Positions 42,868 through 54,645 of a DNA stretch of 64,000 nucleotides are shown piece after piece. The stretch spans positions 38,832,655 through 38,896,654 of the forward strand of contig NC_081183.1 in the NCBI RefSeq assembly GCF_029867415.1, written 5' to 3'. The position numbers were made by a program, and so were the translations under genes. The notes beneath the pieces are model-generated. The model saw nothing but the letters and a program-made list of their open reading frames with translations. It was not told the origin of the DNA and made no database searches. This DNA is from Vicia villosa. Lineage: Eukaryota > Streptophyta > Magnoliopsida > Fabales > Fabaceae. How positions within the stretch are numbered: the first letter of the stretch is position 1; each line of letters begins with the position of its first letter.

Positions 42868-43686
42868 ATATGTTACACCAACCATCTCAAATAACGAAAG
42901 TTTATACTTGTTGGACTTGTAGGTAGAATCGAGAATGAGCACTGTCAAAAACGTGTTGAACAATTTTATCGAATCCGGATGAGTCCAAAAAATATATCGG
43001 ATCGTAACTCCATCGTCGCAAGTTTGGTAAAGTGACAAGGATTTGTTATCATCAAAAATTTCAACAATTGTTGCATCTCACTTATATATCTCTCCCATTC
43101 TCGTTATTATTGCGGTACCGGATGTTATACACTTGCCTTATATTTGATACGTTGTCGGGTTCCTTTTGTTTCCATGTGGCAACTATATTTTTCGGTTAGA
43201 CAAGATTCAAGGACATGTCATTAATACATGTCTTCTCTTGCGGTTTGAGCTAACATTCACTAGGATGACCTTGTCACTTTGAGGACAAATCATGGTTATG
43301 CAAACCACAAATAACACTAAATTTCCAATTCTTGCTAGCCAACATATAACCATGGATTTTAAATGGACACTCGCATTTTCTAGTACCTGTGTCGTTTCTT
43401 TTAAACTTCCTTAAAGGAGTATGGTATTTTCCGCTTCTTTCGAACAACATTGTTACGAAAGCGTTTCTTCTTGTCGTACCATTATCCGATCTTCCTATTA
43501 CCATACCAAACTAAGGTTTGTTGCATTCCTACGAATCCAAGTGAGCATGCTTTCACGATCATCAAACTCTTGCTTGTTATTAAAGTCACCTCCGACATCT
43601 ACCGCCTTTACGACTACCCCTTCAACATTCAGAGAAACAATTGTGGAAGGAACTAATTCTCTTGAGATACTGTCGGGGTGCAACAA
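42868..43686 (-). pseudogene. MULE/FAR1-type transposase, N-terminal and start of transposase domain, interrupted
   Basis: On the minus strand an N-terminal FAR1-like DNA-binding domain is visible (RKCECPFKIHGY followed by W and GLHNHDL, the CCHH pattern of this zinc domain), about 43274-43504, preceded by FDDRESMLTWIRRNA. Further left, with two frameshifts in T runs, comes THPDSIKLFNTF, LTVLILDSTYKSNKY and LSLFEMVGVTY, the start of the MULE transposase domain with its first catalytic Asp (codon 42928-42930). The gene is cut at 42868 by the Tat element and its remainder is off-window. It could instead be a FAR1-related host gene, but decay suggests a transposon. Confidence 0.7.
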
Positions 43687-44162
43687 ACCTATTTATATAA
43701 AATAGCACAAATAACACAAAATCACAAGAATGCTGGAAAAAACAACACAGACACGTTCCGTAGATGCACATCCGGAACGTGTTCATCTTCAACACGTTCC
43801 GTAGATGTACCTCCGGAGGGAACGTTATATTTTTTTACAGAAATTTGATTGATAATGTGAGCAATGCAACAGATAAAGATGAATGTTTACCTGGACTTCT
43901 GTCTTCTCTTGCTCCCTTTGATTTGTTGCACCAAAAAGTTGAAGTTTTAGAGTGAAAAATGATATGGATGATGTAGGTTTTTTAGAATGGTGAGAGTGTG
44001 TGTTGAAGAAGAAATGTAACAATGGGGGAGTGATCATGCTGGTTCAAACTATATCAGATACTTCCGTAGATACATCTCCGAAAAATTCTAGCGCTAAGTT
44101 GTTTCGTAGATGTATCTACGGAAAAATCCTTCAACTGAATTAATATGCAATTTCTCCTAACA
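43687..44162. repeat. Region with repeated CTTCCGTAGATG inverted motifs
   Basis: No gene. ACGTTCCGTAGATGCACATCC occurs around 43755, with a related copy at about 43794 and others at about 44060-44125 (CTTCCGTAGATACATCTCCG, TTTCGTAGATGTATCTACGG). Arms read in both directions, so imperfect hairpins can form. The same motif opens the roughly 1-kb repeat at 44163 and its copy in each tandem unit. Confidence 0.65.
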
Positions 44163-45167
44163 TACACTAGTTTAAAATACTTCCATAGATACACCGAAAA
44201 AATTCAATTTTTGACAAAAGAAAATGTGCTTCCGGATGTACATCTACGGAAGTAGGGGGGCAAAATTGAAATTTTGTCAGATATCTAAGAGAATCAAGGA
44301 GTATAATGAGATATTCTCTATTTAAATAGGAGGCGCAAATTGAATAGGCGCTCAGTATTTTTTTAATTGTATTTACATTTCCTTTTGATTTATTTGTAGA
44401 TTTGACTTTTTTATTTATTTTTAGATTTGACCACAAAAAATTATGTTTTATTTTCCTAAGTATATAGGAAAATCTTTAAGAAACATAAATAAATTAAAAA
44501 AATAAAGAAGTACTGATTCAATTGACGCGTCTTTCTTGTGGAACCATATTATATTTGATGCTTTCTACGGATTTTCTATATATTTTCTTATTTTCCAAAG
44601 CAAAATACTACGCAAGTAAATTTGCCAAAAATAAAAAATAAAAAATAACTGCCAAAAACGTTGAATCGGCAGGAAATCTACAAAAAGACTTTTTTTAAGA
44701 GATTAATTGTTATAAGTGTCCTTTTTTTTATACACAAGTATATAGAAAATGAGTTTAATTTATATGTACTGATGGTGTAAAATTATTTTACACTGTCATC
44801 CAATAAAAAACTAATAAAGTGTCTTGTCATTAAAAATTTTTTTAATTTAAAATGTGATTTATTCTGATACAAGGTTGTGTTTGATTGACAGTGTAAAATA
44901 ATATTACACTAACTAGTGTATGATGGAAAGATGGGTATATTTATATTAAGTGTTGGAGAAATGGTTATTTGAAACAATTATTAATAATAAGTGTTGGAAA
45001 AATAGATATTTGAAAAACAATATATATATTTTTTAATATGTAGAATGGTAGGTAAAGTAAAACTTTTGCATTTTCTTTCTTCAGACTTGATGGAACCAAT
45101 GAGTCTCAACACCTAAAAGTCCTCTCCTCATCATAAAGTAAAGATCAAGTTAGGAAATTATTTTTTT
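44163..45167 (+). repeat. Diverged 1-kb repeat (A) at the left edge of the tandem array
   Basis: It aligns with 51221-52031 and 58085-58895 (A') apart from scattered changes and a 168-bp insertion. It begins with an inverted repeat of about 85 bp (CTTCCNTAGATACACC near 44171 with GTACATCTACGGAAG near 44237-44253) and includes short frames of no interest. Because it is a diverged copy while the sequence right of it is nearly identical in all units, it is probably one of the two recombining repeats that built the array. Confidence 0.7.
44751..44918. mobile_element. MITE-like insertion (168 bp) in repeat A
   Basis: Absent from the corresponding place in 51221-52031 (between GAAAAT and TATGATGG). 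It has terminal inverted segments, GGTGTAAAATTATTTTACAC near 44774 and AGTGTAAAATAATATTACAC near 44890. I do not name a family. Confidence 0.65.
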
Positions 45168-46213
45168 GGTTTTGTCTTTTCTTTTATTTGACATTCACAT
45201 TAGGGCACCAAAATTACAAAATTAATTTTAAGGACTAAAGTTCTACGTGAAGTTTCTCATTCAACGGTTACTTTTTTCTCTCATTCATCTGTCACTTTTT
45301 TCTGTGTTAGGTTGTTGAGACTTTAATATTCTGTAAACATTTTTAAGGACTGATTCCGTAGAAGACTATGCATCATGCCATCATACAATGACTTTCTTCG
45401 TCTAAGATAATATTGGATGACATCAAGAACACAGCTGTTATTAGAAGACCGCAACTTAGGCATTAATTAAGATCAAATTTTGATTTTTCCGATAAACTTA
45501 CTTGTCATTTGATTTTATTAATGTTGATCGAAAAATAATAGGACATTAAATACTATTTTAACAACTTGATCATTCAAATGACATAATTATAAAGACCTAA
45601 ATTTTTTTGAAACATAATGATATAAATTAATATATTTAAATACTAATTAAAATATTTAATCAACCATGAATAAATAAGCTCTCTATTAAAGAAAAGAAAA
45701 AGGAGTAGTCAAAATTAAAAGACCGCAATCCAATGCCCAAATAGAAAGACTCGCATAAACAAAAAAATTAACAAGGAAAAGACCATCGGGGCTATTGGCA
45801 TGCACACAACAAAATTAGAAGAAAACGCTTAAAAAAAATAAAAGGACCAAACTCGAATCCAGTTCGCGTCAAACAAGTCAACCACATACTCTTAAAAAAT
45901 GGTAAAATAGAGTCGTCTTAAACTTTTGCGAAGTTCTATGTAAGAAGTTGAGGTTAGTTTTAGTTGAGTCATGATTTTTAAGAAGCTCTGTTGAACCGTG
46001 AATTAATCATGGAATATGTATAAGAAAATCCTTTTTGCCATAACTTAATCATGAAAAATTGTTAGATCTTGTGTTGAAAGGCGCCTTGCACGCCGTCAAA
46101 GACGGTCCTATTGCCATAGAATTTAGGATGGTCCACCTAGAATCTTTCATTCTAACTGTTAGCTAACACCTAACATTTTGAAGCAATTGTTCGTGCGAAC
46201 TAATTAGAGACAC

Positions 46214-46222
46214 TATAAATAT
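46214..46222 (+). promoter_or_regulatory. TATA-like box in a degenerate gypsy LTR (unit 1)
   Basis: TATAAATAT followed 215 bp later by two PBS-like stretches, which suggests the 3' half of a gypsy LTR. Same element recurs 6,864 bp on (53078) and at 59942. Confidence 0.4.
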
Positions 46223-46382
46223 GGTGTTGGTTATTCTCATTCTCCTAGAAGAAATATCGTTGTCGTGAGTATTCTTGCCAAAAATAGTCCCATATTGCTT
46301 GAAATCAAGATTAGGGTTGGTTTATATAAAACACACATACACTTCAACCCAACGAGGCGCCTTTTATAAAGTTGTGAGTTGT

Positions 46383-46920
46383 CACACCCAAAATAGACAA
46401 TACCTCGCACTCATAGTGGCACACATGAGATCGACCAAAATAGTGTCGTCGTTTGTGAGAAATGACTTATAATTCCTACGAATTCCACAATTAGATCTCT
46501 CTGATTCAAAAATCACCAATTGCTACATCAAGCTTACGTGAAGAAGACAATGACAACAATCTAGATGTCATAGGTTTCTTAGCCTCAATATCTTTCTCTT
46601 TCCTTCCCATTGATTCAATCAACGGAGGATCATTTATTGAGAGTTCTCACACCCAAAACAAACAATACCTCATAGGCACAGTGGCACACATGAGGTTGAC
46701 CAAATAGTGGCACAGTATGTGGGAATCGACTTCTGATTCCTATGAATTCTAATATTAGATCTCTCTGAATAAAATATCACAAATTTCTACAACGAGCTTA
46801 CGTGAAGATGACGATGACAACCAATCTAGTTGCCAAAGACGCCATAGGTTTCTTGGCCTCAAGATCTTTCTTTTTCCTCTTCATTGATTCAATTGACGGG
46901 GGATCGTTTATTGAGTAAGG
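46383..46920 (+). repeat. 266-bp direct duplication in the leader of a decayed gypsy element (unit 1)
   Basis: 46383-46648 and 46649-46920 are diverged copies of each other (CACACCCAAAA, AATACCTC, TGGCACACATGAG, GATCTCTCTGA, ACGTGAAGA, ATAGGTTTCTTGG). Each holds a PBS-like stretch: GTGTCGTCGTTTGTGAG at about 46443 and GTGGCACAGTATGTGGGAA at 46707, similar to the common gypsy leader form GGCGCCGTCTGTGGGAA. The frame between them is closed. Confidence 0.6.
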
Positions 46921-46929
46921 ACCTCCACC

Positions 46930-47720
46930 ATGAAGCTCCCCCAATTCACTGATGGCGAACGAGAGGCATGAAGACGACGTGCCTATTTTAGGATTTCATA
47001 TCTGCGAGAAAATGGATAGGACTCATAATGTGACACTTCCACTAGTCGTAACCACCACTATAACAAACTATTAAGTACCAGGAGTCCTCATTGATGATGG
47101 GAGCTCTTGCAATCTGATTTACATTGGAATTTTAATGAGAATAGGGTTACCCAATCGAGATTTGATGCCATGTGAAGGTTAAAATTTGTTAGAATTCAAT
47201 GATTTCTCCACTCTTCCATGTGGAGCTATCGAGCTACCGATCTTTTTCGGAGAAGGGAAGGACGAAAGAGCCATGAATGTGCACTTTCTCGTGATTCCTT
47301 GTGAAAATGTCTATAATAACATCCTTCGGAGTTAAATCCTCGTCACACTAGATGCATTGGCTTCTCATGTCAATTTGAATGTGAATATCACAAAGATTAA
47401 GGCAAACAATTTATCATTTTGGCCGATCTACGTGGAGCATTCCTCATACATGAAGACGTATTTAAGAACCCCTTCACGACACCTATCTCATTTATGATAA
47501 GAAAGAAGAAGATCTATCAAGCTGTCAGTATGGTTGATCTCGACATGCGAGAAGACAAAGCACTGTGAAACGAAGAACTCAACCCAACAATGAAAGTCAA
47601 AGTGAAAACACTTATGGCCAGTTTTGAACAGAAAATTTGAGATTGTCCAACTCGTATAAGGGTTGAGTTATCGTTCATGGTGAAGAATTGGCTCATTGAT
47701 TGTCTTAAAACTAATTCAAC
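46930..47720 (+). pseudogene. Ty3/gypsy protease and pre-RT remnant (unit 1)
   Basis: Plus-strand translation with several stops gives VLIDDGSSCNLIYI (about 47084-47125), ELPIFFGEGKDERAMNVHFLVIP and VYNNILRS*ILVTLDALASHVNL, the pattern of a retropepsin (D-D/S-G-S, FLV, YN.ILG, hydrophobic end). Further on, NPTMKVKVKTL and LIDCLKTN resemble the segment just before RT. RT itself is absent: the next sequence is a 15-bp minisatellite and a solo LTR. Confidence 0.6.
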
Positions 47721-47731
47721 CTCTTTGTAGG

Positions 47732-47776
47732 ATGGATTGCTACAGGATGGATTGCTACAGGATGGATTGCTACAGG
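47732..47776 (+). repeat. 15-bp minisatellite, three copies (unit 1)
   Basis: GGATGGATTGCTACA is repeated three times here and in unit 2, but only twice in unit 3, so copy number changed after the units formed. Confidence 0.8.
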
Positions 47777-47781
47777 TTGAA

Positions 47782-49653
47782 TGTAACACCCCGAAAATTA
47801 TTTCTAATTATTTAATTTAAGTAGGAAAATTATTTAATTGGAATAATTGATTTTATGAGAAATATTGAGAAATATTGGAAAATAGTTATTGGGCTGTGTT
47901 GTGGTTAGTGAGAAAGGGAGGTGTTAACTTTTTAGGCCCATTAACCAAAGTTATTCTATTTCTCATAAAATAGAAGGAAATTGTGGAAGAGGAGGGTTAC
48001 AGCAATTGGGAGAAGAGAAAGAACGTGAAAATAACTGAAGAGCTTTGGAAAGGGGAAGACCGAAGATCAAACCTAAGGTAAGGGGGGACTCTTCCTTTTA
48101 GTATCTCTTATGTGGTCTTAAGTGATAGGTAGATTGATGTATGGTTTGATTCAATTAGATATTGGGATTGTTAGGTTAGGGTGTATAATTTGGATTGAAT
48201 TGATGAAAATTGTGTGAACTCTTTGGTTAATAATGAGTTTAAATGATGTTTTGTGGTATATGATTGAATATATGATGATTATATGCCTGTATATGATGTC
48301 TGGAATCGTTTTTGGGTGAAAAGGGTGTGAAATCGCAGGTCTGTCGCAGACCTGAGAATTGGTAAAATCACAGGTCCGCTGAGCGGAGGACCCGACCTGG
48401 TTATTTTCTGTTGAAGGTCGCTAGTGGTCCGCTGAGTGGAGGTATGAAGGAATTCGCTTCTGTCTTGCGTCGCTGAGCGAACCTTGCTGAACGAGAATTT
48501 TTCTAAAACTTTAAAGTAGCGTATCTTTTGATCCGTGAATCCTTTCTTAGTGCCATTTTGGGCGTTGTGCAAGTAATTGAATGTTTTATATGGTGAATGA
48601 TGAATATGGGTGGTGGCAATATTTATTTCTTTAAAACTCGATTTAATTACTTGATGAGAATTGAACATTATGTGCATATGAGATAGGTGTGACAATGTAT
48701 TTGATGTGATGATGAATTGGCCGTGACTATTATTATGATTGTGATGAATGCATGGCTATTTGAATGATATTGAAAACATGTACATACTTATTCGGTGATG
48801 TGGTGTTGAGATGAGTTGTTCATCGTGATTCGGTGATATTTTTAAGTATGTTATGTGTGTTTCATTCATTCATATGCATTTGATGATGGATCCTGTTGAT
48901 GAATGGATCGTTGGTGGCTAATTCCCATTGTGCGGAGATTAGTAAGCAGTCATCGTGTGCCCATGAGGGTGTGAGCGATGAGGTTGGTCGTTTGCCCATG
49001 TGGGGTGTGAGCGATTTGAAGGGCAGTATCATAGAGAGAAGTCTTGTGAATGTGATTCACGAATTTTGGTACCACATGCATAGTGTCAGTTGTGTCATAT
49101 GCATTTTGTCAAAACATGATTGTATGGATTTCCGTGTTTTGTGTTATAATCTATTATTGTGTGAATTGATGAATAATAGATGTGAATCTGAACATGTATA
49201 ATTGGGTGAACGGTATATTATGATGCTTGTTTCTTATGAATTGCATAATATTTACTAATTGAGAATGAGACTCACCCTTACATGTTGTCATTTTCAGATT
49301 GAGGAGTAGCGGCATTAGCGTTCGGTGAGGATGACTCGTAGAGTTTATCAGTTTATGTTGGGTCGTGTCGGTCATGCTCTAATCTTGTAACACTGGGGGA
49401 CGATAGTTATAGAGTTTTATGAGATTACTCTATTTTATCTGGTGTTGGATTATATTTCCATTTGGTTATATTGATGATGTTTCTTATTCCGCTGTGATAA
49501 ACATGATTGTGTTTTTGACTAAATCGTTTCCTAATGAAGCATGACTTGACCATGGTTGGTTTATTTATTTTAAATAATTGTGGCACCCTTGTGTTTATGT
49601 TTTTACTCTGATATATTTATTTAAATTGCCGCGGGGTTTAGAAGGGTGTTACA
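47782..49653 (+). repeat. Solo LTR of a chromovirus, unit 1 (1,872 bp)
   Basis: Starts TGTAACACCCCG, ends GGGTGTTACA and is flanked by TTGAA (47777-47781 and 49654-49658). It is in opposite orientation to the chromovirus LTRs at 10935 and 26325, and of the same family (shared GCCGCGGGGTTTAGAAGGGTG end and TCCGCTGAGCGGA palindromes, about 48376-48485). Frames within it are chance. Confidence 0.88.
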
Positions 49654-50291
49654 TTGAACATGGACCTCTCTATTCACAATATAGCTCAACGAATGAGGTG
49701 ACAATCTTACGAGAAGGTCAAAGCAATCAGGAATACAATTCAGGGCCTATTAGATTTCAACTTTCTCTCTGAAGTAAGATACATTTAAGAGGTAAAATTA
49801 TTTTAAGGTAGAAATGATCATGAAAATATGATTAAACCCTTAAAATAATTGTTTTATTTATTTAATTTTTTTTATAAATCCTTCTTAACCCGTAAAATGA
49901 GCATTTATGCTAGTTTTGTAGTTAAAGGTACAAAACAAAGACAAATGGGGGTACATAATAGCGAATATCCAACACAAGGCCCAACAAACACAAAGTAGAA
50001 AAATATGAAGAGGTTTTATCGATTAAACATCTAACCTAGTCGATTAGATCACCACAAAATTAAAAAATTATGAGCGTTGGAGGGCCCTCAACGAATAGTT
50101 TAAGAATTAAATGCTATAATGGCCACTTACAATGAAAAACTTAAAAAAATACCATTGCTAATTGATTAGAAGAAATAATCTAATCGATTAGACAAATTGC
50201 TATAAAAAGAGGTAACATTTCATATTTTTCATTACATCATTTTCTTATTTGATATTGCATAGAAACATTATATTCTCTCATCAACACCATC
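49654..50291 (+). other. Noncoding stretch between solo LTR and extra ORF (unit 1)
   Basis: No gene. It begins with the second TTGAA, continues in pol-like frames full of stops, and then becomes AT-rich. It includes an inverted TCTAATCGATTAGA motif (about 50037-50195). Confidence 0.4.
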
Positions 50292-50300
50292 TATAAATAG
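50292..50300 (+). promoter_or_regulatory. TATA-like box before the extra ORF (unit 1)
   Basis: TATAAATAG, followed by a pyrimidine-rich leader and ATG at 50431. Same design as at 7903 and 19177. Confidence 0.5.
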
Positions 50301-50430
50301 CTTTCAAGAGAACTCGTTCCTCCGAACCTTCTTCCTCATACTTCTCCCAATATTTCTCCACACAAACCGAATAGACTAACTTTAACCTTTTTTTACTCCG
50401 ATAGGGAAATTTTCTTCACCCACTATCTAT

Positions 50431-51193
50431 ATGAAGAGATTTTCTAAAATTTCTCTTTCATTGAAGCCTTCACTGTTGTAAGGCTAAAAGAATTCATCTT
50501 TGAGAAACCCCAAGGGAAATACCCAGAGTTACTAAAAATGTTTTATGCAAATATTTCCTACACTGATGGAATCATCAACTCTGAAATAAGGAAACATCCC
50601 ATTACCTTATCCCTTGAAGACTTTACCATAATCTATAACCTCCCTTTCATAGAGAAAGACTATGATCAAATGGATCTTAAAGGTAACAAATTTAACTTTG
50701 ATACCCTTGCTCAAACTCTTCTCATTGATCTTGCCACCATCATACCTTCTCCTTTCAATGTTGGATTCCTTCGTCCAAATGTTAGATTAATCCATTATAC
50801 CATGAACCACATCTTATTTTCAAGGAAAGGAAACTATAACACTATCCTAAAATCAAACATACCAGTTGTCTGGTTCTTGGAAACCAAGTCCCAAAAAATT
50901 GGGCAGATGTAGTACTCACTCATATGCTAGAATGAAAAAGAAAAAATAATACCCTATTCTATATTGAACTCTTCATAAAAATCCTACACTACACTAGATA
51001 TCCTTTTATGGAGAAAGAACCTATTTATGCTTACACCAAAGTAGAACAGGCAACTTTAAGCAAAATGGGGTACGCAATTCAAAATGGAGAACTCATCCTT
51101 GAGAAACCTAGAAGATCAAGAGAAAGAAGAAACACTCCACCATCAAATCCCTACAATGAAATCTGTGATGCTTGTGTTCTCTTGTTCTTCTGA
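50431..51193 (+). pseudogene. Decayed transposon-protein-domain ORF (unit 1)
   Basis: ATG at 50431 opens MKRFSKISLSLK and shifts frame; the main frame (open from about 50446) runs through FIFEKPQGKYPELLKMFYANISY, ITLSLEDFTIIYNLPF and RLIHYTMNHILFSRKGN to a stop at 50910, and a third frame continues NWADVVLTHMLE*KRKNN and FIKILHYTRYPFMEKEP to 51193. The order of blocks (YPELLK, ITLSLEDF, IHYTMNHILF) parallels YPELVKEF, VVVTENIL and IWTKILLGCF of the copia extra ORF, so I assign it to the same family at low similarity. It has two frameshifts and a stop. Confidence 0.55.
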
Positions 51194-52031
51194 TGCTTCC
51201 ATAGACCCATGTTCTAATATACACTAGTTTAAAATACTTCCGTCGATGCACCTCCGAAAAAAATTCAATTTTTGACAAAAGAAAAGGTGCTTCCGGATGT
51301 GCATCTACGAAAGCAGGTGGCAAAATTGAAATTTCGTCAAGTGCCTAAGAGAATCAAGAGGTGTAATAAAATATTCTCTATTCAAATAGGAGGCGCCAAT
51401 TGAATAGATGCTCTGTACTTTTTTTAATTGTATTTACATTTCCTGTTGATTTACCTGTAGATTTGACTTTTTTGTGGATTTTACTGCAAAAAAAAATTAT
51501 GTTTTATTTTCATAGGTATGTAGGAAATTTTTTAAGAAACATAAATAAATTAAAAAACTACAGAGGTACTTATTCAATTGACGCGTCCTTCTTGTGGAAT
51601 CATATTTGATGTTTCATGCAGATTTCCTATATATTTTCTTATTTTCCAAAGGAAAATACTAAGCAAGTAAATCTGAAAAAGAAAAATCTACCAAAAACGT
51701 TGAATCTGCAGGAAATCTGCTAAAAGACATTTTTTTAAGAGATTAATTGTTATAAGTGTCCTATTTTTTTTTTTTTTATACATCAGTATATAGAAAATTA
51801 TGATGGAAAGACAGGTATATTAATATTAAGTGTTGGAAAAATGGTTATTTGAAAAAGATTATTAATATTAAGTGTTGGAAAAATGGATATTTGAAAAACA
51901 ATTTTTTTTTTTAATATGTAGAATGGCAGGTAAAACTTTTGCATTTTCTTCCTTGAGACTTGATGGAACCAATGAGTCTCAACACCTAAAAGTCCTCTCC
52001 TCATCATAAAGTTAAAAGGATTTTTTTTTTT
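51194..52031 (+). repeat. Repeat A' at the end of unit 1
   Basis: Contains the inverted CTTCCGTCGATGCACC / GATGTGCATCTACGAAAG pair (51236-51310), a T run, and a 35-bp direct duplication (ATTAAGTGTTGGAAAAATGG, about 51832-51892). It is identical in the positions compared to 58058-58895 and a diverged copy of 44163-45167. Confidence 0.75.
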
Positions 52032-53793
52032 GGTTTTGTCTTTTCTTTTATTTGACATTCACATTAGGGCACCAAAATTACAAAATTAATTTTAAGGACT
52101 AAAGTTCTACGTGAAGTTTCTCATTCAACGGTTACTTTTTTCTCTCATTCATCTGTCACTTTTTTCTGTGTTAGGTTGTTGAGACTTTAATATTCTGTAA
52201 ACATTTTTAAGGACTGATTCCGTAGAAGACTATGCATCATGCCATCATACAATGACTTTCTTCGTCTAAGATAATATTGGATGACATCAAGAACACAGCT
52301 GTTATTAGAAGACCGCAACTTAGGCATTAGTTAAGATCAAATTTTGATTTTTCCGATAAACTTACTTGTCATTTGATTTTATTAATGTTGATCGAAAAAT
52401 AATAGGACATTAAATACTATTTTAACAACTTGATCATTCAAATGACATAATTATAAAGACCTAAATTTTTTTGAAACATAATGATATAAATTAATATATT
52501 TAAATACTAATTAAAATATTTAATCAACCATGAATAAATAAGCTCTCTATTAAAGAAAAGAAAAAGGAGTAGTCAAAATTAAAAGACCGCAATCCAATGC
52601 CCAAATAGAAAGACTCGCATAAACAAAAAAATTAACAAGGAAAAGACCATCGGGGCTATTGGCATGCACACAACAAAATTAGAAGAAAACGCTTAAAAAA
52701 AATAAAAGGACCAAACTCGAATCCAGTTCGCGTCAAACAAGTCAACCACATACTCTTAAAAAATGGTAAAATAGAGTCGTCTTAAACTTTTGCGAAGTTC
52801 TATGTAAGAAGTTGAGGTTAGTTTTAGTTGAGTCATGATTTTTAAGAAGCTCTGTTGAACCGTGAATTAATCATGGAATATGTATAAGAAAATCCTTTTT
52901 GCCATAACTTAATCATGAAAAATTGTTAGATCTTGTGTTGAAAGGCGCCTTGCACGCCGTCAAAGACGGTTCTATTGCCATAGAATTTAGGATGGTCCAC
53001 CTAGAATCTTTCATTCTAACTGTTAGCTAACACCTAACATTTTGAAGCAATTGTTCGTGCGAACTAATTAGAGACACTATAAATATGGTGTTGGTTATTC
53101 TCATTCTCCTAGAAGAAATATCGTTGTCGTGAGTATTCTTGCCAAAAATAGTCCCATATTGCTTGAAATCAAGATTAGGGTTGGTTTATATAAAACACAC
53201 ATACACTTCAACCCAACGAGGCGCCTTTTATAAAGTTGTGAGTTGTCACACCCAAAATAGACAATACCTCGCACTCATAGTGGCACACATGAGATCGACC
53301 AAAATAGTGTCGTCGTTTGTGAGAAATGACTTATAATTCCTACGAATTCCACAATTAGATCTCTCTGATTCAAAAATCACCAATTGCTACATCAAGCTTA
53401 CGTGAAGAAGACAATGACAACAATCTAGATGTCATAGGTTTCTTAGCCTCAATATCTTTCTCTTTCCTTCCCATTGATTCAATCAACGGAGGATCATTTA
53501 TTGAGAGTTCTCACACCCAAAACAAACAATACCTCATAGGCACAGTGGCACACATGAGGTTGACCAAATAGTGGCACAGTATGTGGGAATCGACTTCTGA
53601 TTCCTATGAATTCTAATATTAGATCTCTCTGAATAAAATATCACAAATTTCTACAACGAGCTTACGTGAAGATGACGATGACAACCAATCTAGTTGCCAA
53701 AGACGCCATAGGTTTCTTGGCCTCAAGATCTTTCTTTTTCCTCTTCATTGATTCAATTGACGGGGGATCGTTTATTGAGTAAGGACCTCCACC

Positions 53794-54584
53794 ATGAAGC
53801 TCCCCCAATTCACTGATGGCGAACGAGAGGCATGAAGACGACGTGCCTATTTTAGGATTTCATATCTGCGAGAAAATGGATAGGACTCATAATGTGACAC
53901 TTCCACTAGTCGTAACCACCACTATAACAAACTATTAAGTACCAGGAGTCCTCATTGATGATGGGAGCTCTTGCAATCTGATTTACATTGGAATTTTAAT
54001 GAGAATAGGGTTACCCAATCGAGATTTGATGCCATGTGAAGGTTAAAATTTGTTAGAATTCAATGATTTCTCCACTCTTCCATGTGGAGCTATCGAGCTA
54101 CCGATCTTTTTCGGAGAAGGGAAGGACGAAAGAGCCATGAATGTGCACTTTCTCGTGATTCCTTGTGAAAATGTCTATAATAACATCCTTCGGAGTTAAA
54201 TCCTCGTCACACTAGATGCATTGGCTTCTCATGTCAATTTGAATGTGAATATCACAAAGATTAAGGCAAACAATTTATCATTTTGGCCGATCTACGTGGA
54301 GCATTCCTCATACATGAAGACGTATTTAAGAACCCCTTCACGACACCTATCTCATTTATGATAAGAAAGAAGAAGATCTATCAAGCTGTCAGTATGGTTG
54401 ATCTCGACATGCGAGAAGACAAAGCACTGTGAAACGAAGAACTCAACCCAACAATGAAAGTCAAAGTGAAAACACTTATGGCCAGTTTTGAACAGAAAAT
54501 TTGAGATTGTCCAACTCGTATAAGGGTTGAGTTATCGTTCATGGTGAAGAATTGGCTCATTGATTGTCTTAAAACTAATTCAAC
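53794..54584 (+). pseudogene. Ty3/gypsy protease and pre-RT remnant (unit 2)
   Basis: Copy of 46930-47720, with the same stops. Confidence 0.6.
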
Positions 54585-54645
54585 CTCTTTGTAGGATGGA
54601 TTGCTACAGGATGGATTGCTACAGGATGGATTGCTACAGGTTGAA

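Larger units (their letters stand above)
45168..52031 (+). repeat. Tandem unit 1 (6,864 bp)
   Basis: First full unit of a head-to-tail array; units 1 and 2 are offset by exactly 6,864 bp and nearly identical over all compared stretches. Content in order: AT-rich noncoding sequence, degenerate gypsy LTR/leader, protease-type remnant, solo chromovirus LTR, decayed transposon-protein ORF, and repeat A'. The borders are arbitrary within the homologous region. 45168-46210 has no gene. Confidence 0.9.

Noticed and set aside
47517..47789. 90-codon minus-strand frame with SNPSC repeats, present in all units
   Set aside because: It is antisense to a plus-strand protease/pol remnant and made from the 15-bp minisatellite; its preservation follows from the recent duplication.
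48279..48695. 138-codon minus-strand frame in each unit
   Set aside because: Lies wholly inside a solo LTR and is antisense to it; no domain.
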